Below are positions 17,280 through 27,341 of a DNA stretch of 64,000 nt, in pieces; the stretch's first letter is position 1, and every line of letters begins with the position of its first letter. The stretch comes from Algoriphagus boritolerans DSM 17298 = JCM 18970. GTDB lineage: Bacteria > Bacteroidota > Bacteroidia > Cytophagales > Cyclobacteriaceae. The stretch spans positions 310,712 to 374,711 of the forward strand of contig NZ_FNVR01000001.1 of assembly GCF_900108085.1 (NCBI RefSeq), written 5' to 3'. The notes beneath the pieces are model-generated. The model saw only the letters and a program-made list of their open reading frames with translations, made no database searches and was not told the DNA's origin. The translations under genes and the position numbers were made by a program.

Positions 17280-17714
17280 TTAGCTTTGTGGATAACGAAA
17301 GGACTGTCTTGCCAATAATTTCCACTCGCCTCTTTCCTTTACCCAAATCATCATCAAGCCCATATTGAGGCTGTTTGTCGTGCCGTTTAATTTGGAGAGG
17401 ATTTCGGCCTTCACATTTTGTCTGACGATTGCCAAATCTTTCCCGTGAAAAGCGATAGTTTGATCGCTTACCTCCCAGAATTGATAATCTGAATTTTTAG
17501 CTTCGAATACAGCCACAAATTCCTCCTGATTTTCGATGGTACCAGCTGAATGTCCATAGCTGAGATTTTCTGAAGTGAGTTTTCGGAGCGTTGCGGCGTC
17601 CTCGGTCAGTAAAGCGGTCCTCATCTTTTGAAGGACTTCATCAACTTCTTTTTCAGATTGGGAAAATGCAAGGTTTGTGATGAAAAGAAATACTAACAGG
17701 AGCGAAAGTTTCAT
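17280..17714 (-). CDS. Exported NTF2-like (DUF4440) protein
   Basis: A 144-residue protein with a signal peptide ending AFSQ (about residue 19). The rest has the SnoaL/NTF2-like pattern: an initial helix VDEVLQKMRTALLTEDAATL, then LTSENLSYGHSAG, a long curved sheet and the closing ERGEWKLLARQSFRYP. These small cone-shaped folds bind or act on diverse ligands; no catalytic residue set is clear. Probably a single-gene unit. Confidence 0.82.
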   Translation of the reverse strand: MKLSLLLVFLFITNLAFSQSEKEVDEVLQKMRTALLTEDAATLRKLTSENLSYGHSAGTIENQEEFVAVFEAKNSDYQFWEVSDQTIAFHGKDLAIVRQNVKAEILSKLNGTTNSLNMGLMMIWVKERGEWKLLARQSFRYPQS

Positions 17715-17920
17715 AATCGGTTAGTGATGAGGCTAGCGTTGATAATTCAAAGATTCAAAGTACAAAAAACCATCGGGATTTTCTTTCATTTCAAAAATGG
17801 AGGATGATGAACGCTATAAGTACGAGGCATTGTGTTGTAATATCAGTTTAAGGCTTTTTAAATGTTTTTTTTTGAACAAAGTATAAGTTCAAATTCCGCA
17901 CTCCATCGTTTTTTAAATCT

Positions 17921-18710
17921 GTGAAAAGTATAGAGTCAGGGGCGATTGGACGCAGACTTTGGGCTAAATCCCGTGAAAATCACCCCGGACCGCATTCGGA
18001 CTGGTTTTGGGATTTTGAGAAAGCAGGGAGTGGGGCAATCCTTGATTTAGGATGCTATTGTGGGGAAATTGCTAGGAATTTTATCGGAAAAGAGGTCCTT
18101 CCTGTGGAAGTAATTTGTTGGGCGAATACACAAGTGAAGCCGATAGACGCAGAAGGTCATGCCATCGAACTGGTCAACTATGAAAATGGCGCCATCGGAC
18201 AGTTTGAAGTTTCCAGGACCTACAGAGGAGAAATGGATCTTAGGGATGAGGTGATGGGAACTGAAGGCACCATCTGGGTCAATTCATTTTTGCGAACCGG
18301 ATTTGAGATGCTTTCGAGCGGAAAAGGGGAAGATTATGGAGTCGAAAAGGCAGAAACTTTATCAGGGTGGCTTTTCCCCGTCGGAGACGAAGCCCACGAG
18401 TTGGGCTATCCCGCGATGTTTGTGGATATGTTTGACTCGTTTGAAAAGGGGACGCCGCCCTCGGGAGACTTTCTATGACGGCCATGTGATCAATCCAATC
18501 TTGGATGCTGCGGCCTACAAATCAGCTAAAATCAAACGTTGGGAGGAAGTTCAGCTCCCTGTTTGGCTTGGAAAAAGGGGACCTACCTAGCCTTCCGTTT
18601 ATCAGGAATTTGACTAAAACCATTGGCTTATAAAAGAAGAACTCCTGCCGAATGGCGATGGGAAAACGATCCTAAAGCACAAATCGACAGGAGAAATCAT
18701 TACGAAGTAA
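17921..18710 (+). pseudogene. Gfo/Idh/MocA oxidoreductase, truncated, frameshifted and with two stops
   Basis: The frame opens with [19 protein letters not shown], which is mid-protein in this NAD(P)-dependent sugar dehydrogenase family; the N-terminal Rossmann domain is missing. The C-terminal sheet domain is clear ([11 protein letters not shown]-like [34 protein letters not shown]). An extra T at 18461 shifts the frame, after which [17 protein letters not shown] continues. Stops follow at 18588 and 18615, but the same frame goes on NHWLIKEELLPNGDGKTILK to a final stop at 18708. The gene is certainly inactive. Confidence 0.88.
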
Positions 18711-18725
18711 GCGGGAGAATCCTGT

Positions 18726-20171
18726 TTATTTCCCGACCACCTTGATCAGTGTGCCTTTTTCCACCTGATCTGTCAATAGTAAACCATTGAGAATAGCTAG
18801 TTCATCGAAGCGTTCGGTTGGCATTTTTGCGTTTTGTAAAGCAGCTTGAAAACTCATTTTTTGAGGTACTGAATAGAGACGTACCACATCTGGCTTGCGG
18901 TTAAGTTTATCAGCATCTTTCAATTCCTTGAAATTCCTGGCTGTGGAAAGAAAAACCGGCTGATACTGCGGGAAATTTGCGAGGGCGGTGACGCCTAAAA
19001 TGTGATAGGTATTTCCCCCATACTCAATCAAAGTGGAAAGAACTCGGATGGTTCCTTGCTCTTGCTTTTGATCGGCTATCATCATGAAGGCCGGCAACCC
19101 GTTGATGGTTTCTTTTTTGGATTCCACCAATTCCAATTTAAACTGTGTCAGGATTTTTTGGGCTATCTCCTCCATCGTACCTGTTCCGGCAAAAGAGAAA
19201 GAAAGTAATGCATCGCCGGCTTTTGGTCCCATTTGCACCTGTTGTGGCGTATTTTGAAAGTTCCACTGTTGAGGAGTAGGAAACTGGAATTTCAGGACGG
19301 GATGATAGAAGATATTGTTTTCGACAAAACCCTGCCGTGGATCCTCCCCCAAAACGATTCCATCAATGAGTTGTAGGTAAGCATTTCTATTGACTTCCGG
19401 ATTGGTCAATTTAAGTTTTGACTTCCACTCCTCAGCAAGTTTTGCCACGGTCATGTTCCGTTCCGCAGGGGAGGGGTGAGTAGATAAGAATTCAGGGATT
19501 TCGCTGGCACCTTGCTTTGCCCCTTGTCTTTCCAGTGTGTTAAAAAATCCTGCCATTTCGGTAGCATCGTACCCGATTCGGGAAGAATATTCCACACCCA
19601 GTTCATCGGATTGTCGCTCCGCATCTCTGCCAAAACTCAAAAGTGCAACCTGCATACCCTGGGAAAGGGGCTCGGCAAAATTCGCCAGTTCCGGTACGAG
19701 CACCATTCCGGCGATCATTCCGATCTGACCCAGCATTTGATTTCGCTGCTGAATGACCGAGTGACGCGCCGTGACGTGTCCGATCTCATGACCCAAAACC
19801 CCGGCAAATTCAGCCTCATTGTTGAAATGAGCCATGATGCCCCGGGTGAAATAAACATAGCCTCCGGGTACTGCAAAGGCATTGATTACAGGGGAATCCA
19901 CGACCTTGAAATGATAATCAAGTTTGGGACGATGAGAAACGGCCGCCATTTCGAGACCTTTCTCTGTAATGAATTTTTGAATTTGCGGGTCTTGGTATTC
20001 TCCAAAAAAAGCAGTGATTTCAGGGTCAGATTGCTGTCCCATGGCGATTTCCTGCGCCTCTGACATCAATACGACTTGCTTTTTTCCCGTCACCGGATTG
20101 ATAGCGCAGCTGGTAGTCACAGCGAAAAGGACGGCTAAGCTTAGCTGTCCAATTAAAGTTAGGTTTCTCAT
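18726..20171 (-). CDS. M48-family metalloprotease, lipoprotein
   Basis: This 481-residue zinc protease carries HEIGH (residues 128-132) within LGHEIGHVTARHS and a downstream Glu ligand in AERQSDELGVEY. The N-terminus is a lipoprotein signal ending TTSC (Cys22), which fixes the ATG at 20171; an upstream in-frame ATG would add a charged stretch before it. Relatives such as BepA/LoiP help outer-membrane protein quality control. A C-terminal region of about 200 residues ends with the motif TLIKVVGK typical of bacterial M48 proteins with an SH3-like or LysM-like tail. Confidence 0.9.
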   Translation of the reverse strand: MRNLTLIGQLSLAVLFAVTTSCAINPVTGKKQVVLMSEAQEIAMGQQSDPEITAFFGEYQDPQIQKFITEKGLEMAAVSHRPKLDYHFKVVDSPVINAFAVPGGYVYFTRGIMAHFNNEAEFAGVLGHEIGHVTARHSVIQQRNQMLGQIGMIAGMVLVPELANFAEPLSQGMQVALLSFGRDAERQSDELGVEYSSRIGYDATEMAGFFNTLERQGAKQGASEIPEFLSTHPSPAERNMTVAKLAEEWKSKLKLTNPEVNRNAYLQLIDGIVLGEDPRQGFVENNIFYHPVLKFQFPTPQQWNFQNTPQQVQMGPKAGDALLSFSFAGTGTMEEIAQKILTQFKLELVESKKETINGLPAFMMIADQKQEQGTIRVLSTLIEYGGNTYHILGVTALANFPQYQPVFLSTARNFKELKDADKLNRKPDVVRLYSVPQKMSFQAALQNAKMPTERFDELAILNGLLLTDQVEKGTLIKVVGK

Positions 20172-20357
20172 AGTTTGGCGGTTGATGGGTTTAGTATTCT
20201 TTTTCAATTTAATCATTCAAAAAATCTGCCCCAATTCCTATACCATGATCAAAAGAAGTGATGTTTAATTTATTGATAGTTTAGGTTTCCACTTTGAAAT
20301 TGTGAGCAATTCTTGATTTTGGGAGACCTGGTTCTGCTGTCTTCGGGCGCTATACTT

Positions 20358-20693
20358 TTATGGTTTTTTCTTTCCTGTGAACCTACCTGATGCCATGTCA
20401 GCCAAATTCACCTTACCGCTCCTTTCAGTGGAAGAGGTGACTGTACCGTCCTAAGTTATCCAATTGCCCTGAATGGAAAATTCCAAATGGATGACACTTC
20501 CATTCAGTATTCTCGTGACAGGAGAATCTCCCGGCTGACCGGTGTGGATGCCAGTGATTTTTTCTCCTTCCCGCTTCAAAACAAAACTTGGCGATCCGCT
20601 GCCTGCGTCGGTTTGGACATTCATGACCCAAGTTCCTGAAAAATTGATCGAGTTTTGGGCTTCGGCATTGAATCCAATGAAAAAGCGCAACAA
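20358..20693 (-). pseudogene. Small exported beta-rich protein with one nonsense codon
   Basis: The minus strand reads a signal-peptide-like stretch (RFFIGFNAEAQ), then INFSGTWVMNVQTDAGSGSP, VLKREGEKITGIHTGQ and SVIHLEFSIQGNWIT before a TAG at 20451. The same frame continues DGTVTSSTERSGKVNLADMA, GRFTGKKKP and a stop at 20358. This is the pattern of small secreted proteins in which GTW...G.Y.G...V.G.v.G..I repeats. No ATG precedes the signal peptide, only TTG or ATA codons, so the start may also be lost. Confidence 0.7.
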
Positions 20694-20866
20694 TACGGTT
20701 GAGAGAATGGTATTTATGGTTATATCTGTTTTGGTTTATTGGTTATTCAGTTATTGAAAAAAGAGTAATTTGATTATCCGACCTGATCTTTGTCAGGAAA
20801 ATCCCGAGATTAAAGCTTCAATTTTGAGGAAAATTTACATACCACGAATTATTGTTTTTTGCCATT

Positions 20867-22957
20867 ATGACCAACGCCATTTACCTCACGACTACCGAGC
20901 CTTTTTCAGGAAAATCCATCTATGCGCTCGGACTAGTCAATCTGCTCGCAGGCAAAACGGATAAGATTTCTTATTTCAAACCCATCATTACCGTTGGGAA
21001 AAAAGAGAAAGACCGTCGACTGACGTTAATCAAAGAGCATTTTAAGCTTGCCCAGGCTTATGAAGACATGTTTTCATTTACCATTCAAAAAGCCTTTAAA
21101 GAAATCAATCGAAATAATGAGGCTTTTTTGATCGATGCAATCATCGAGAAGTTTAAGCGCCTTCAGGAAAGTTCCGACTTTGTCGTGGTCGAAGGAACTG
21201 ATTTTGCGGGTTTCAGCTCCAATGTGGAGTTTAACGGAAATGTATCTATTGCTAAAAATCTGGGAATTCCTGCGGCAATTATTCTCAACTGTTCCCATAA
21301 ATCGGATGTGGAAATTGTGGAACAGGCAATTTCTACAACGAATGCATTCCTTTCAAATGGGGTGCAAGTACTCACCCTTGTCGCCAATAAAGTGGAGCAG
21401 GGAAAGGAAACCGAACTCCTGAAAAAACTCACACAGGCATTGCCAAAGGAAATTTTAATATCTGCGATTCCTGTGCATCTGGAGTTGAGCAATCCCACCA
21501 TGGAGGAAATCCGCGATGCGATGGGTGCAAAGGTTTTTTTTGGAGAAAACCTGCTTACCAATCGGGTAGATCACGTGATCGTAGGAGCGATGCAGCTGCG
21601 AAATTTCCTTCAAAGAGTGAAAAACAACACCCTGGTCATCACCCCCGGGGATCGGGGAGATATTATCATCGGAGCGCTCCAGGCTAATATTTCCAAGAAT
21701 TTCGGTAAAATCGCCGGTCTCGTCCTATCCGGTGGAATGCTTCCGGAGGATTCCATCGTTCAGTTGGTGGAGGGCTTGGAGACGGTTGTCCCCATCCTTC
21801 AAGTTGAGGAGGCCACTTTTGAGGTGGTGACTAAGATCAATGACATCAAAGCCCGCATTTCAGCAGATGACAAAGAAAAAATTGCTATCGGAATTGGACT
21901 GTTTGAGCAGGCTGTGGATGAGAAAGCACTGACCGCCAAACTTGTCGGCTTTCACTCCGATGTGCTCACTCCGAGGATGTTTCAATACCAGCTGGTGAAG
22001 CGGGCCAAATCGAATAAAAAACATATCGTTTTACCCGAAGGAGAGGATGATCGGATCCTGCAGGCGGCTGACCAGCTAATTAAACAAAATGTGGTCGAAT
22101 TGACGATTTTGGGAAATAGAGAGTTTATAGAGCTTACCGTGAAGCGGCTTAATCTTTCGCTGGATTTGGATGCTGTGAAAATAGAAGCTCCGGTGAGTTC
22201 CATTCGATTTGAGGAGTATGCGCAGACGCTTTTTGAGCTGCGAAAAAGCAAGGGACTTACCATTGAAATGGCACGTGACCTGATGCTCGATGTTTCCTAT
22301 TTTGGTACCATGATGGTCTTCAAAGGCCATGCAGACGGAATGGTCAGCGGGGCGGTTCATACGACACAGCACACGATTCGACCTGCATTGCAATTCGTCA
22401 AAACCAAACCCGGCGTGGCGACAGTTTCCTCGGTTTTTTTTATGTGTTTGCCAAACCGCGTTTCGGTGTTTGGAGATTGTGCAGTAGTGCCCAACCCTAC
22501 CTCAGAACAGTTGGCTGATATTGCGATTTCTTCAGCAGAATCTGCCAAAATGTTGGGTATCGAACCAAAAATTGCCATGCTTTCCTATTCCTCGGGTTCG
22601 TCAGGTGAAGGAGAAGACGTGGAAAAAGTCAGGAAAGCTACCCAACTCGTCAGAATTCGGAGACCGGAATTAAAAGTGGAAGGGCCGATCCAATATGATG
22701 CAGCGGTTGACCCTGAAGTAGGACGCAAGAAAATGCCGGATTCGGAAGTTGCAGGCCAGGCAAGTGTGTTGATTTTTCCGGACCTCAATACCGGAAACAA
22801 TACCTACAAAGCCGTACAGCGGGAAACTGGCGCTATCGCCATTGGCCCGATGCTGCAGGGCCTCAATAAACCGGTGAATGACTTGAGTCGGGGTTGCACC
22901 GTAGTCGATGTGTTCAATACAGTGGTGATTACGGCGATTCAGGCGCAGGAAACTTGA
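20867..22957 (+). CDS. pta: Phosphate acetyltransferase
   Basis: This 696-residue enzyme converts acetyl-CoA and phosphate to acetyl phosphate. It is the long form: a BioD-like P-loop domain (YLTTTEPFSGKS, residues 5-16), a DRTGG domain (about 215-325) and the catalytic C-terminal domain (from about 370) with LPEGEDDRILQAAD, DGMVSGAVHTTQHTIRPAL, LSYSSGSSGEGEDVEKVR and GPIQYDAA. The ATG at 20867 directly precedes the first beta strand and was preferred to a TTG five codons earlier. It forms an acetate-generating operon with ackA downstream. Confidence 0.96.
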   Translation: MTNAIYLTTTEPFSGKSIYALGLVNLLAGKTDKISYFKPIITVGKKEKDRRLTLIKEHFKLAQAYEDMFSFTIQKAFKEINRNNEAFLIDAIIEKFKRLQESSDFVVVEGTDFAGFSSNVEFNGNVSIAKNLGIPAAIILNCSHKSDVEIVEQAISTTNAFLSNGVQVLTLVANKVEQGKETELLKKLTQALPKEILISAIPVHLELSNPTMEEIRDAMGAKVFFGENLLTNRVDHVIVGAMQLRNFLQRVKNNTLVITPGDRGDIIIGALQANISKNFGKIAGLVLSGGMLPEDSIVQLVEGLETVVPILQVEEATFEVVTKINDIKARISADDKEKIAIGIGLFEQAVDEKALTAKLVGFHSDVLTPRMFQYQLVKRAKSNKKHIVLPEGEDDRILQAADQLIKQNVVELTILGNREFIELTVKRLNLSLDLDAVKIEAPVSSIRFEEYAQTLFELRKSKGLTIEMARDLMLDVSYFGTMMVFKGHADGMVSGAVHTTQHTIRPALQFVKTKPGVATVSSVFFMCLPNRVSVFGDCAVVPNPTSEQLADIAISSAESAKMLGIEPKIAMLSYSSGSSGEGEDVEKVRKATQLVRIRRPELKVEGPIQYDAAVDPEVGRKKMPDSEVAGQASVLIFPDLNTGNNTYKAVQRETGAIAIGPMLQGLNKPVNDLSRGCTVVDVFNTVVITAIQAQET

Positions 22958-23073
22958 ATTCAATGACCAATGCTCAATGACCAATTTTCAATTACCAAGG
23001 AGGAGAAGTCCTTGATAATTGAGTTTGATGATTGATCATTGAACATTTCTCAATAACTCAATTTCTAATTACA

Positions 23074-23104
23074 ACTTCCCAACTTCCCAACTTCCCAACT
23101 TCCA
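23074..23104. repeat. Tandem ACTTCCCA octamer
   Basis: The 8-bp unit ACTTCCCA is repeated nearly four times in the pta-ackA gap, just before the ackA start. The preceding 110 bp hold looser repeats of CAATGACCA and TCAATT. Confidence 0.8.
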
Positions 23105-23111
23105 ATCTTCC

Positions 23112-24308
23112 ATGAACATCTTCGTCATCAACTCCGGCTCCAGCTCGATCAAATACCAACTCATTTCCATGCCGGAGGCAAAAGTGATTTGTGTCGGAAT
23201 GGTAGATCGGATAGGTTTGGAAGGCGCCAAAATTGAATACAAGGCATTCTTACCTTCCGGTGAAGTCAGTCTAACCGAGACCAAACGGATTCCGGATCAT
23301 GCATCAGGCTTGAACGCCGTAGCGGAATTATTGACCGATCCCAAAGTGGGAGTCATCTCCAATCCCGATCAGGTTCATATTGTAGGGCATCGAGTCGTGC
23401 ATGGTGGGGAGCAATTTTCCAAAACCCAATTGATCACTAAGGAAGCCAAAGCAAAAATCAAGGAGCTTTTTCCATTGGCCCCCCTTCACAATCCCGCCAA
23501 TTACCTTGGGATAGAGGTTGCCGAGACCATTTTCACCAATGCCAATCAGGTCGCTGTCTTTGACACGGCATTTCATCAGACCATGCCTGAGGTGGCTTAT
23601 CGAATGGCAATTCCCAATGAATTCTATGAAAAACATGGCATCCGGGCCTATGGTTTTCATGGGACGAGTCATAAGTACGTTTCGGAGCAGGCAATTGATT
23701 ATCTTGGAAAAGCCGATTCCAAAATCATCACCGTTCATTTGGGCAATGGTTGTAGTATGGCAGCGATCAAAGATGGGAAATGCATGGATTCCAGCATGGG
23801 ATTGGGACCAATGAATGGCCTGATCATGGGAACCCGTGCCGGAGATTTGGATCAATCGGTGATATTTCATCTGGTGAATCAACTTGGCTATTCACTGGAT
23901 GAGGTGAATACCATCCTCAATAAGAAAAGCGGAATGCTGGGTTTGACAGGTTTCAGCGATATGCGGGATATCCGAAAACTATATGATGAAGGTGACAAAA
24001 CGGCAATTCTTGCCTATGCGATGTACGCCTATCGGATCAGGAAATACATTGGGGCCTTTGCCGCTGCGATGAACGGGCTGGATGTTCTTGTCTTCACAGC
24101 GGGAGTGGGAGAGAATGATAGGTTGACCCGAAAGCTCGTCTGTCAGGATATGGATTTCCTGGGTATCCGATTGAATGAATCAAAAAACGAAATACACCAA
24201 AAAAGCCTACACGAGATCCATTCATCCGATTCTCCGGTCAAGGTTTTGGTCATTCCTACCAATGAGGAATTGGAAATTGCGATGCAGTGCTTTGAGCTGA
24301 TTGGATAA
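23112..24308 (+). CDS. ackA: Acetate kinase
   Basis: This 398-residue enzyme makes ATP and acetate from acetyl phosphate. It starts with the ASKHA phosphate loop VINSGSSSIKYQL and has the two family signatures, GHRVVHGGEQF and YGFHGTSHKYV, plus HLGNGCSMAAI and FTAGVGEN. The ATG is the one just before the first strand. With pta 154 bp upstream it forms the substrate-level phosphorylation pathway. Confidence 0.97.
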   Translation: MNIFVINSGSSSIKYQLISMPEAKVICVGMVDRIGLEGAKIEYKAFLPSGEVSLTETKRIPDHASGLNAVAELLTDPKVGVISNPDQVHIVGHRVVHGGEQFSKTQLITKEAKAKIKELFPLAPLHNPANYLGIEVAETIFTNANQVAVFDTAFHQTMPEVAYRMAIPNEFYEKHGIRAYGFHGTSHKYVSEQAIDYLGKADSKIITVHLGNGCSMAAIKDGKCMDSSMGLGPMNGLIMGTRAGDLDQSVIFHLVNQLGYSLDEVNTILNKKSGMLGLTGFSDMRDIRKLYDEGDKTAILAYAMYAYRIRKYIGAFAAAMNGLDVLVFTAGVGENDRLTRKLVCQDMDFLGIRLNESKNEIHQKSLHEIHSSDSPVKVLVIPTNEELEIAMQCFELIG

Positions 24309-25093
24309 TCATTTTTAAAAAAAGATCAACGTCAATTTTTAGTTTGGTAAAAAACTTCCAACTAAAACCTATAAAAGGTGGAAATTGAACCAAAAACTTA
24401 ATCTGGTAAAACTTGAAACCCTTAAATTTTTTAAGAATTCGACAAAAACGATTTTTGTTAGGGCTTTTTGTTAGGCAATTGTAAAAATAAGCAGTGTCAA
24501 AGAAGTCTATTTGTGCATTTTTTGCACTAACAGACATAAAAAGGCCAAAAAAATCTCTTATTTAAAAAACCGATCAAACTGGGTGAGACATTATCTTCAA
24601 AAGGTTTCAACTTTTTAATCTCCCGACCCTTTTCCATTTTTTCCAAAAAAACATTCCAATCATTTGATATTTAATCGAATGAGAACTACCTTTTATTAGC
24701 TAATCATTGTTCATTCATTCCTATGGAGGAATTTTGCTTAGTGACAAAAGCCCAAACCTAACCCAGTTTTTATGTTCCCGGAAAATCTACAAAGATTCTC
24801 CAGCTCCTATTCACATGAATTATGGATAGCTGATTTTTTGATTTTAGGAATAAAGCCGAAATTGAGATTCGTCATAATTGTACCTTTTCTCAAGTGGATC
24901 CCAACTAAATTTCTTAATTGGCAAGATCCCATTTTCTCTATTTTTGGTTTGAACCAACTTCCAATTCAAGAGCCTCTTTCAAATGCTGAAAAGCCTATCC
25001 AGAAATTCCTGTTTCACCAGAATCCAGATTTATTCCATTTGTGTCCAAAGAAACTATTCAACGGAATAATTAATAAATACAAGATACCTATCT
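24309..25093. other. Intergenic region without a supported gene
   Basis: AT-rich sequence after ackA. Open frames in this stretch (for example from 24772, which runs into the RraA gene in another frame) lack family motifs and show no coding-like pattern. No clear terminator, operator or RNA was seen. Confidence 0.5.
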
Positions 25094-26026
25094 ATGAAAA
25101 AAGCCTTTCTGACCTTCCTGTCGCTTTTTTTGGGATACCAAGTCGTCATTTCCCAGCAGATCAGCAAAGAAGAGTTGATTTTCCTCACCCAGGAGTGGAA
25201 AGGGGAGCGATTTGAAGATGGCAGACCAAAGGTACCGGACGAAATACTCGACCGCATGCATCTCGTTACCCATGATGAAGCCTGGGCAGTGATGAAAAAC
25301 GCCGGGTATTTCTATCAATATGCTGATGGATGGCAAATCATCAATCCGGACAGCATTCTGATCGGAAGGGCCGTCACAGCTACCTTCATTCCCGGCAGAC
25401 CAGATATCCATGATGCAATCGATGCCCGAGGAAAGGCGGAAGGGAAAAAAGGCCAAAACTCCTGGCCTGTAGATGTCCTGATCAAACGAGATGTCTACGT
25501 CGCAGACCAGTTTGGAATCCATGTCAACGGACCGACCATCGGGGACAATGTAGGCAATGCCATCTATGCCAAAACCGGGAATGGAATCGTATATCACGGA
25601 GCTATTCGCGATATCGCAGGATTGAAAGAGTTACCGGGATTTACTTCCTATTTCTCTTCCTATCATCCTTCCCATCACAACCAGCAAGGCAATCTTAATA
25701 CCATGCTCGTAGGAATCAACCATCCCACGCGGATCAAGCAAGCTACCGTGATGGCAGGGGATGTTGTCTTGGGTCGGGATGGGGGAGTATCATTTATTCC
25801 GGCTCATCTGGCAGAGAAAGTGGTCATCACTTCCGAGATCGTCAGGCTGAGGGATATGTTTGGTCATGAGCGAATCCGGGAAGGAAAATACACTGCAGGG
25901 CAGATCGATATGAGATGGGCGGACGACATTGAGCGGGATTTTTCGCAATGGCTCAATGAACGTATCGATCAGCTGCCGGTGCCCAAAGCTCAAATTCAGG
26001 AATTTCTCAAAAATCGAACTTGGTAA
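25094..26026 (+). CDS. Exported RraA-family protein (HMG aldolase/dimethylmenaquinone methyltransferase fold)
   Basis: This 310-residue protein has a signal peptide (about 1-20, ending VISQ) and then the RraA fold: GRAVTATFIPG, GDNVGNAIYAKTG, GIVYHGAIRDIAGL with the Arg-Asp pair that binds metal and substrate, and GDVVLGRDGGVSFIPAHLAEKV. Relatives with the Arg-Asp pair include 4-hydroxy-4-methyl-2-oxoglutarate aldolase and oxaloacetate decarboxylase. Export to the periplasm is unusual for this family. An enolase-superfamily gene follows 19 bp later and likely forms an operon with it. Confidence 0.85.
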   Translation: MKKAFLTFLSLFLGYQVVISQQISKEELIFLTQEWKGERFEDGRPKVPDEILDRMHLVTHDEAWAVMKNAGYFYQYADGWQIINPDSILIGRAVTATFIPGRPDIHDAIDARGKAEGKKGQNSWPVDVLIKRDVYVADQFGIHVNGPTIGDNVGNAIYAKTGNGIVYHGAIRDIAGLKELPGFTSYFSSYHPSHHNQQGNLNTMLVGINHPTRIKQATVMAGDVVLGRDGGVSFIPAHLAEKVVITSEIVRLRDMFGHERIREGKYTAGQIDMRWADDIERDFSQWLNERIDQLPVPKAQIQEFLKNRTW

Positions 26027-26045
26027 CCTATTTTAGAAACCCAAA

Positions 26046-27326
26046 ATGAATTCAAAAAACAACAGTATCGGTAGAAGATCTTTTTTTTCAAAAAGTGCCG
26101 GATTGCTCGGAGCGGGAGTCTTTGGTACGTTTGGTCAGGGTTTGGAAGCAGCGGTGGAACGGACGCCTTCCGCCTCCAACCCCTCAGATCTGAAAATCAC
26201 AGATCTCAAATGTGGCTACGTCCGCGGAGCCCTTTATGTCAAAATTTACACCAATCAGGAAGTATGGGGTTGTGGAGAAGCGGTAGACGCTATCCAGGGA
26301 ACCTACTACCTAGTCAAACGAATGGGTGATCAGATCAAAGGTCAAAATCCACTCAACCCGAATCGAATTGCTGAACAGTTGCGAAAAGGGGCTTTTTTCG
26401 GTGGAGCGCAAAGCGGCGTATATGTCGCGGTCCTGACAGCAATTGAAACCGCCCTTTGGGATCTGACCGGAAAAGTGTTTGGAATACCTGTTTACCAGCT
26501 TTTGGGAGGAAAATTCCGGGACAAAATCCGCGTGTATTGTGATACCGCCCTTTATACTTCGACCAATCCGACGCCCGATGATTATGCCACAGCCGCAAGA
26601 GGGGCAGTAGATCGAGGCTACAATGCAGTCAAATTCGATGTAGATGACGGCAGGGATCCAAACAAATACGACCGGTTCAACTGGACAGCAAGTCCCATGG
26701 AAATCGACCGGATGTACAATGCCATCGCTGCGGTGAGGCAGGAGGTGGGTCCCAACATCGACATATGCGTCGATATGCACGGGCGATACGATGCGATCAC
26801 CGGGATCAAAATGGCCAAAATGTACGAGGACCTCAATCTCATGTGGCTGGAAGAGCCCGTACCGGCTGACAATATCGATGTCTATAAAAGAATCACGCAG
26901 GAAACTTCCACGCCTATCTGTGCCGGAGAAAATATCTATTTAGCCTATGGCTTTACCCGGCTTCTCTCAGAAAGTGCCATAGATATCATCATGCCTGATG
27001 TTCAAAAAGCCGGAGGATTAGGAGAAGCGCAGCGGATTGCCAATCTGGCAAATCTCTACTATGTGCCGTTCTCTCCCCACATGGTTGCTTCATTTCTTGG
27101 AGCCATGGCCGCCTGCCATGTCTGTGCTTCTGTGCCTAATTTCCAGATTATGGAATGGCAGATCTACATGGACACCCAGCCGCTCTGGCAAGATATCGTG
27201 ACTTACGATGGACCAAGAACCGAAAACAGCTTCATCACCCTGTCGGAGAAGCCTGGAATAGGTGTAGAAATCAATGAAGAAGGGATGAAAAAGCATGCCG
27301 TACCCGGAGTTCCCTTTTTTGAATAA
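26046..27326 (+). CDS. Tat-exported enolase-superfamily sugar-acid dehydratase-like enzyme
   Basis: This 426-residue protein opens with a Tat signal (GRRSFFSK, then a hydrophobic run to about residue 35). The body matches the mandelate racemase/muconate lactonizing group: an N-terminal capping domain, AVKFDVDDG at the end of the second barrel strand, then metal ligands in VDMHGR, WLEEPVPA and GENIY, DIIMPDVQKAGG and a His in SPHMVASFLG. D-galactonate-type dehydratases are the closest named functions I can suggest. It may supply a 2-keto-3-deoxy acid to the RraA-type lyase encoded just upstream. Confidence 0.87.
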   Translation: MNSKNNSIGRRSFFSKSAGLLGAGVFGTFGQGLEAAVERTPSASNPSDLKITDLKCGYVRGALYVKIYTNQEVWGCGEAVDAIQGTYYLVKRMGDQIKGQNPLNPNRIAEQLRKGAFFGGAQSGVYVAVLTAIETALWDLTGKVFGIPVYQLLGGKFRDKIRVYCDTALYTSTNPTPDDYATAARGAVDRGYNAVKFDVDDGRDPNKYDRFNWTASPMEIDRMYNAIAAVRQEVGPNIDICVDMHGRYDAITGIKMAKMYEDLNLMWLEEPVPADNIDVYKRITQETSTPICAGENIYLAYGFTRLLSESAIDIIMPDVQKAGGLGEAQRIANLANLYYVPFSPHMVASFLGAMAACHVCASVPNFQIMEWQIYMDTQPLWQDIVTYDGPRTENSFITLSEKPGIGVEINEEGMKKHAVPGVPFFE

Positions 27327-27341
27327 GCTAAGTCCAACCTA

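Noticed and set aside
24772-25215. Open frame of 147 codons before and overlapping the RraA gene
   Set aside because: It lacks any motif, its composition looks like translated AT-rich spacer, and its last third overlaps the well-supported RraA gene in another frame.
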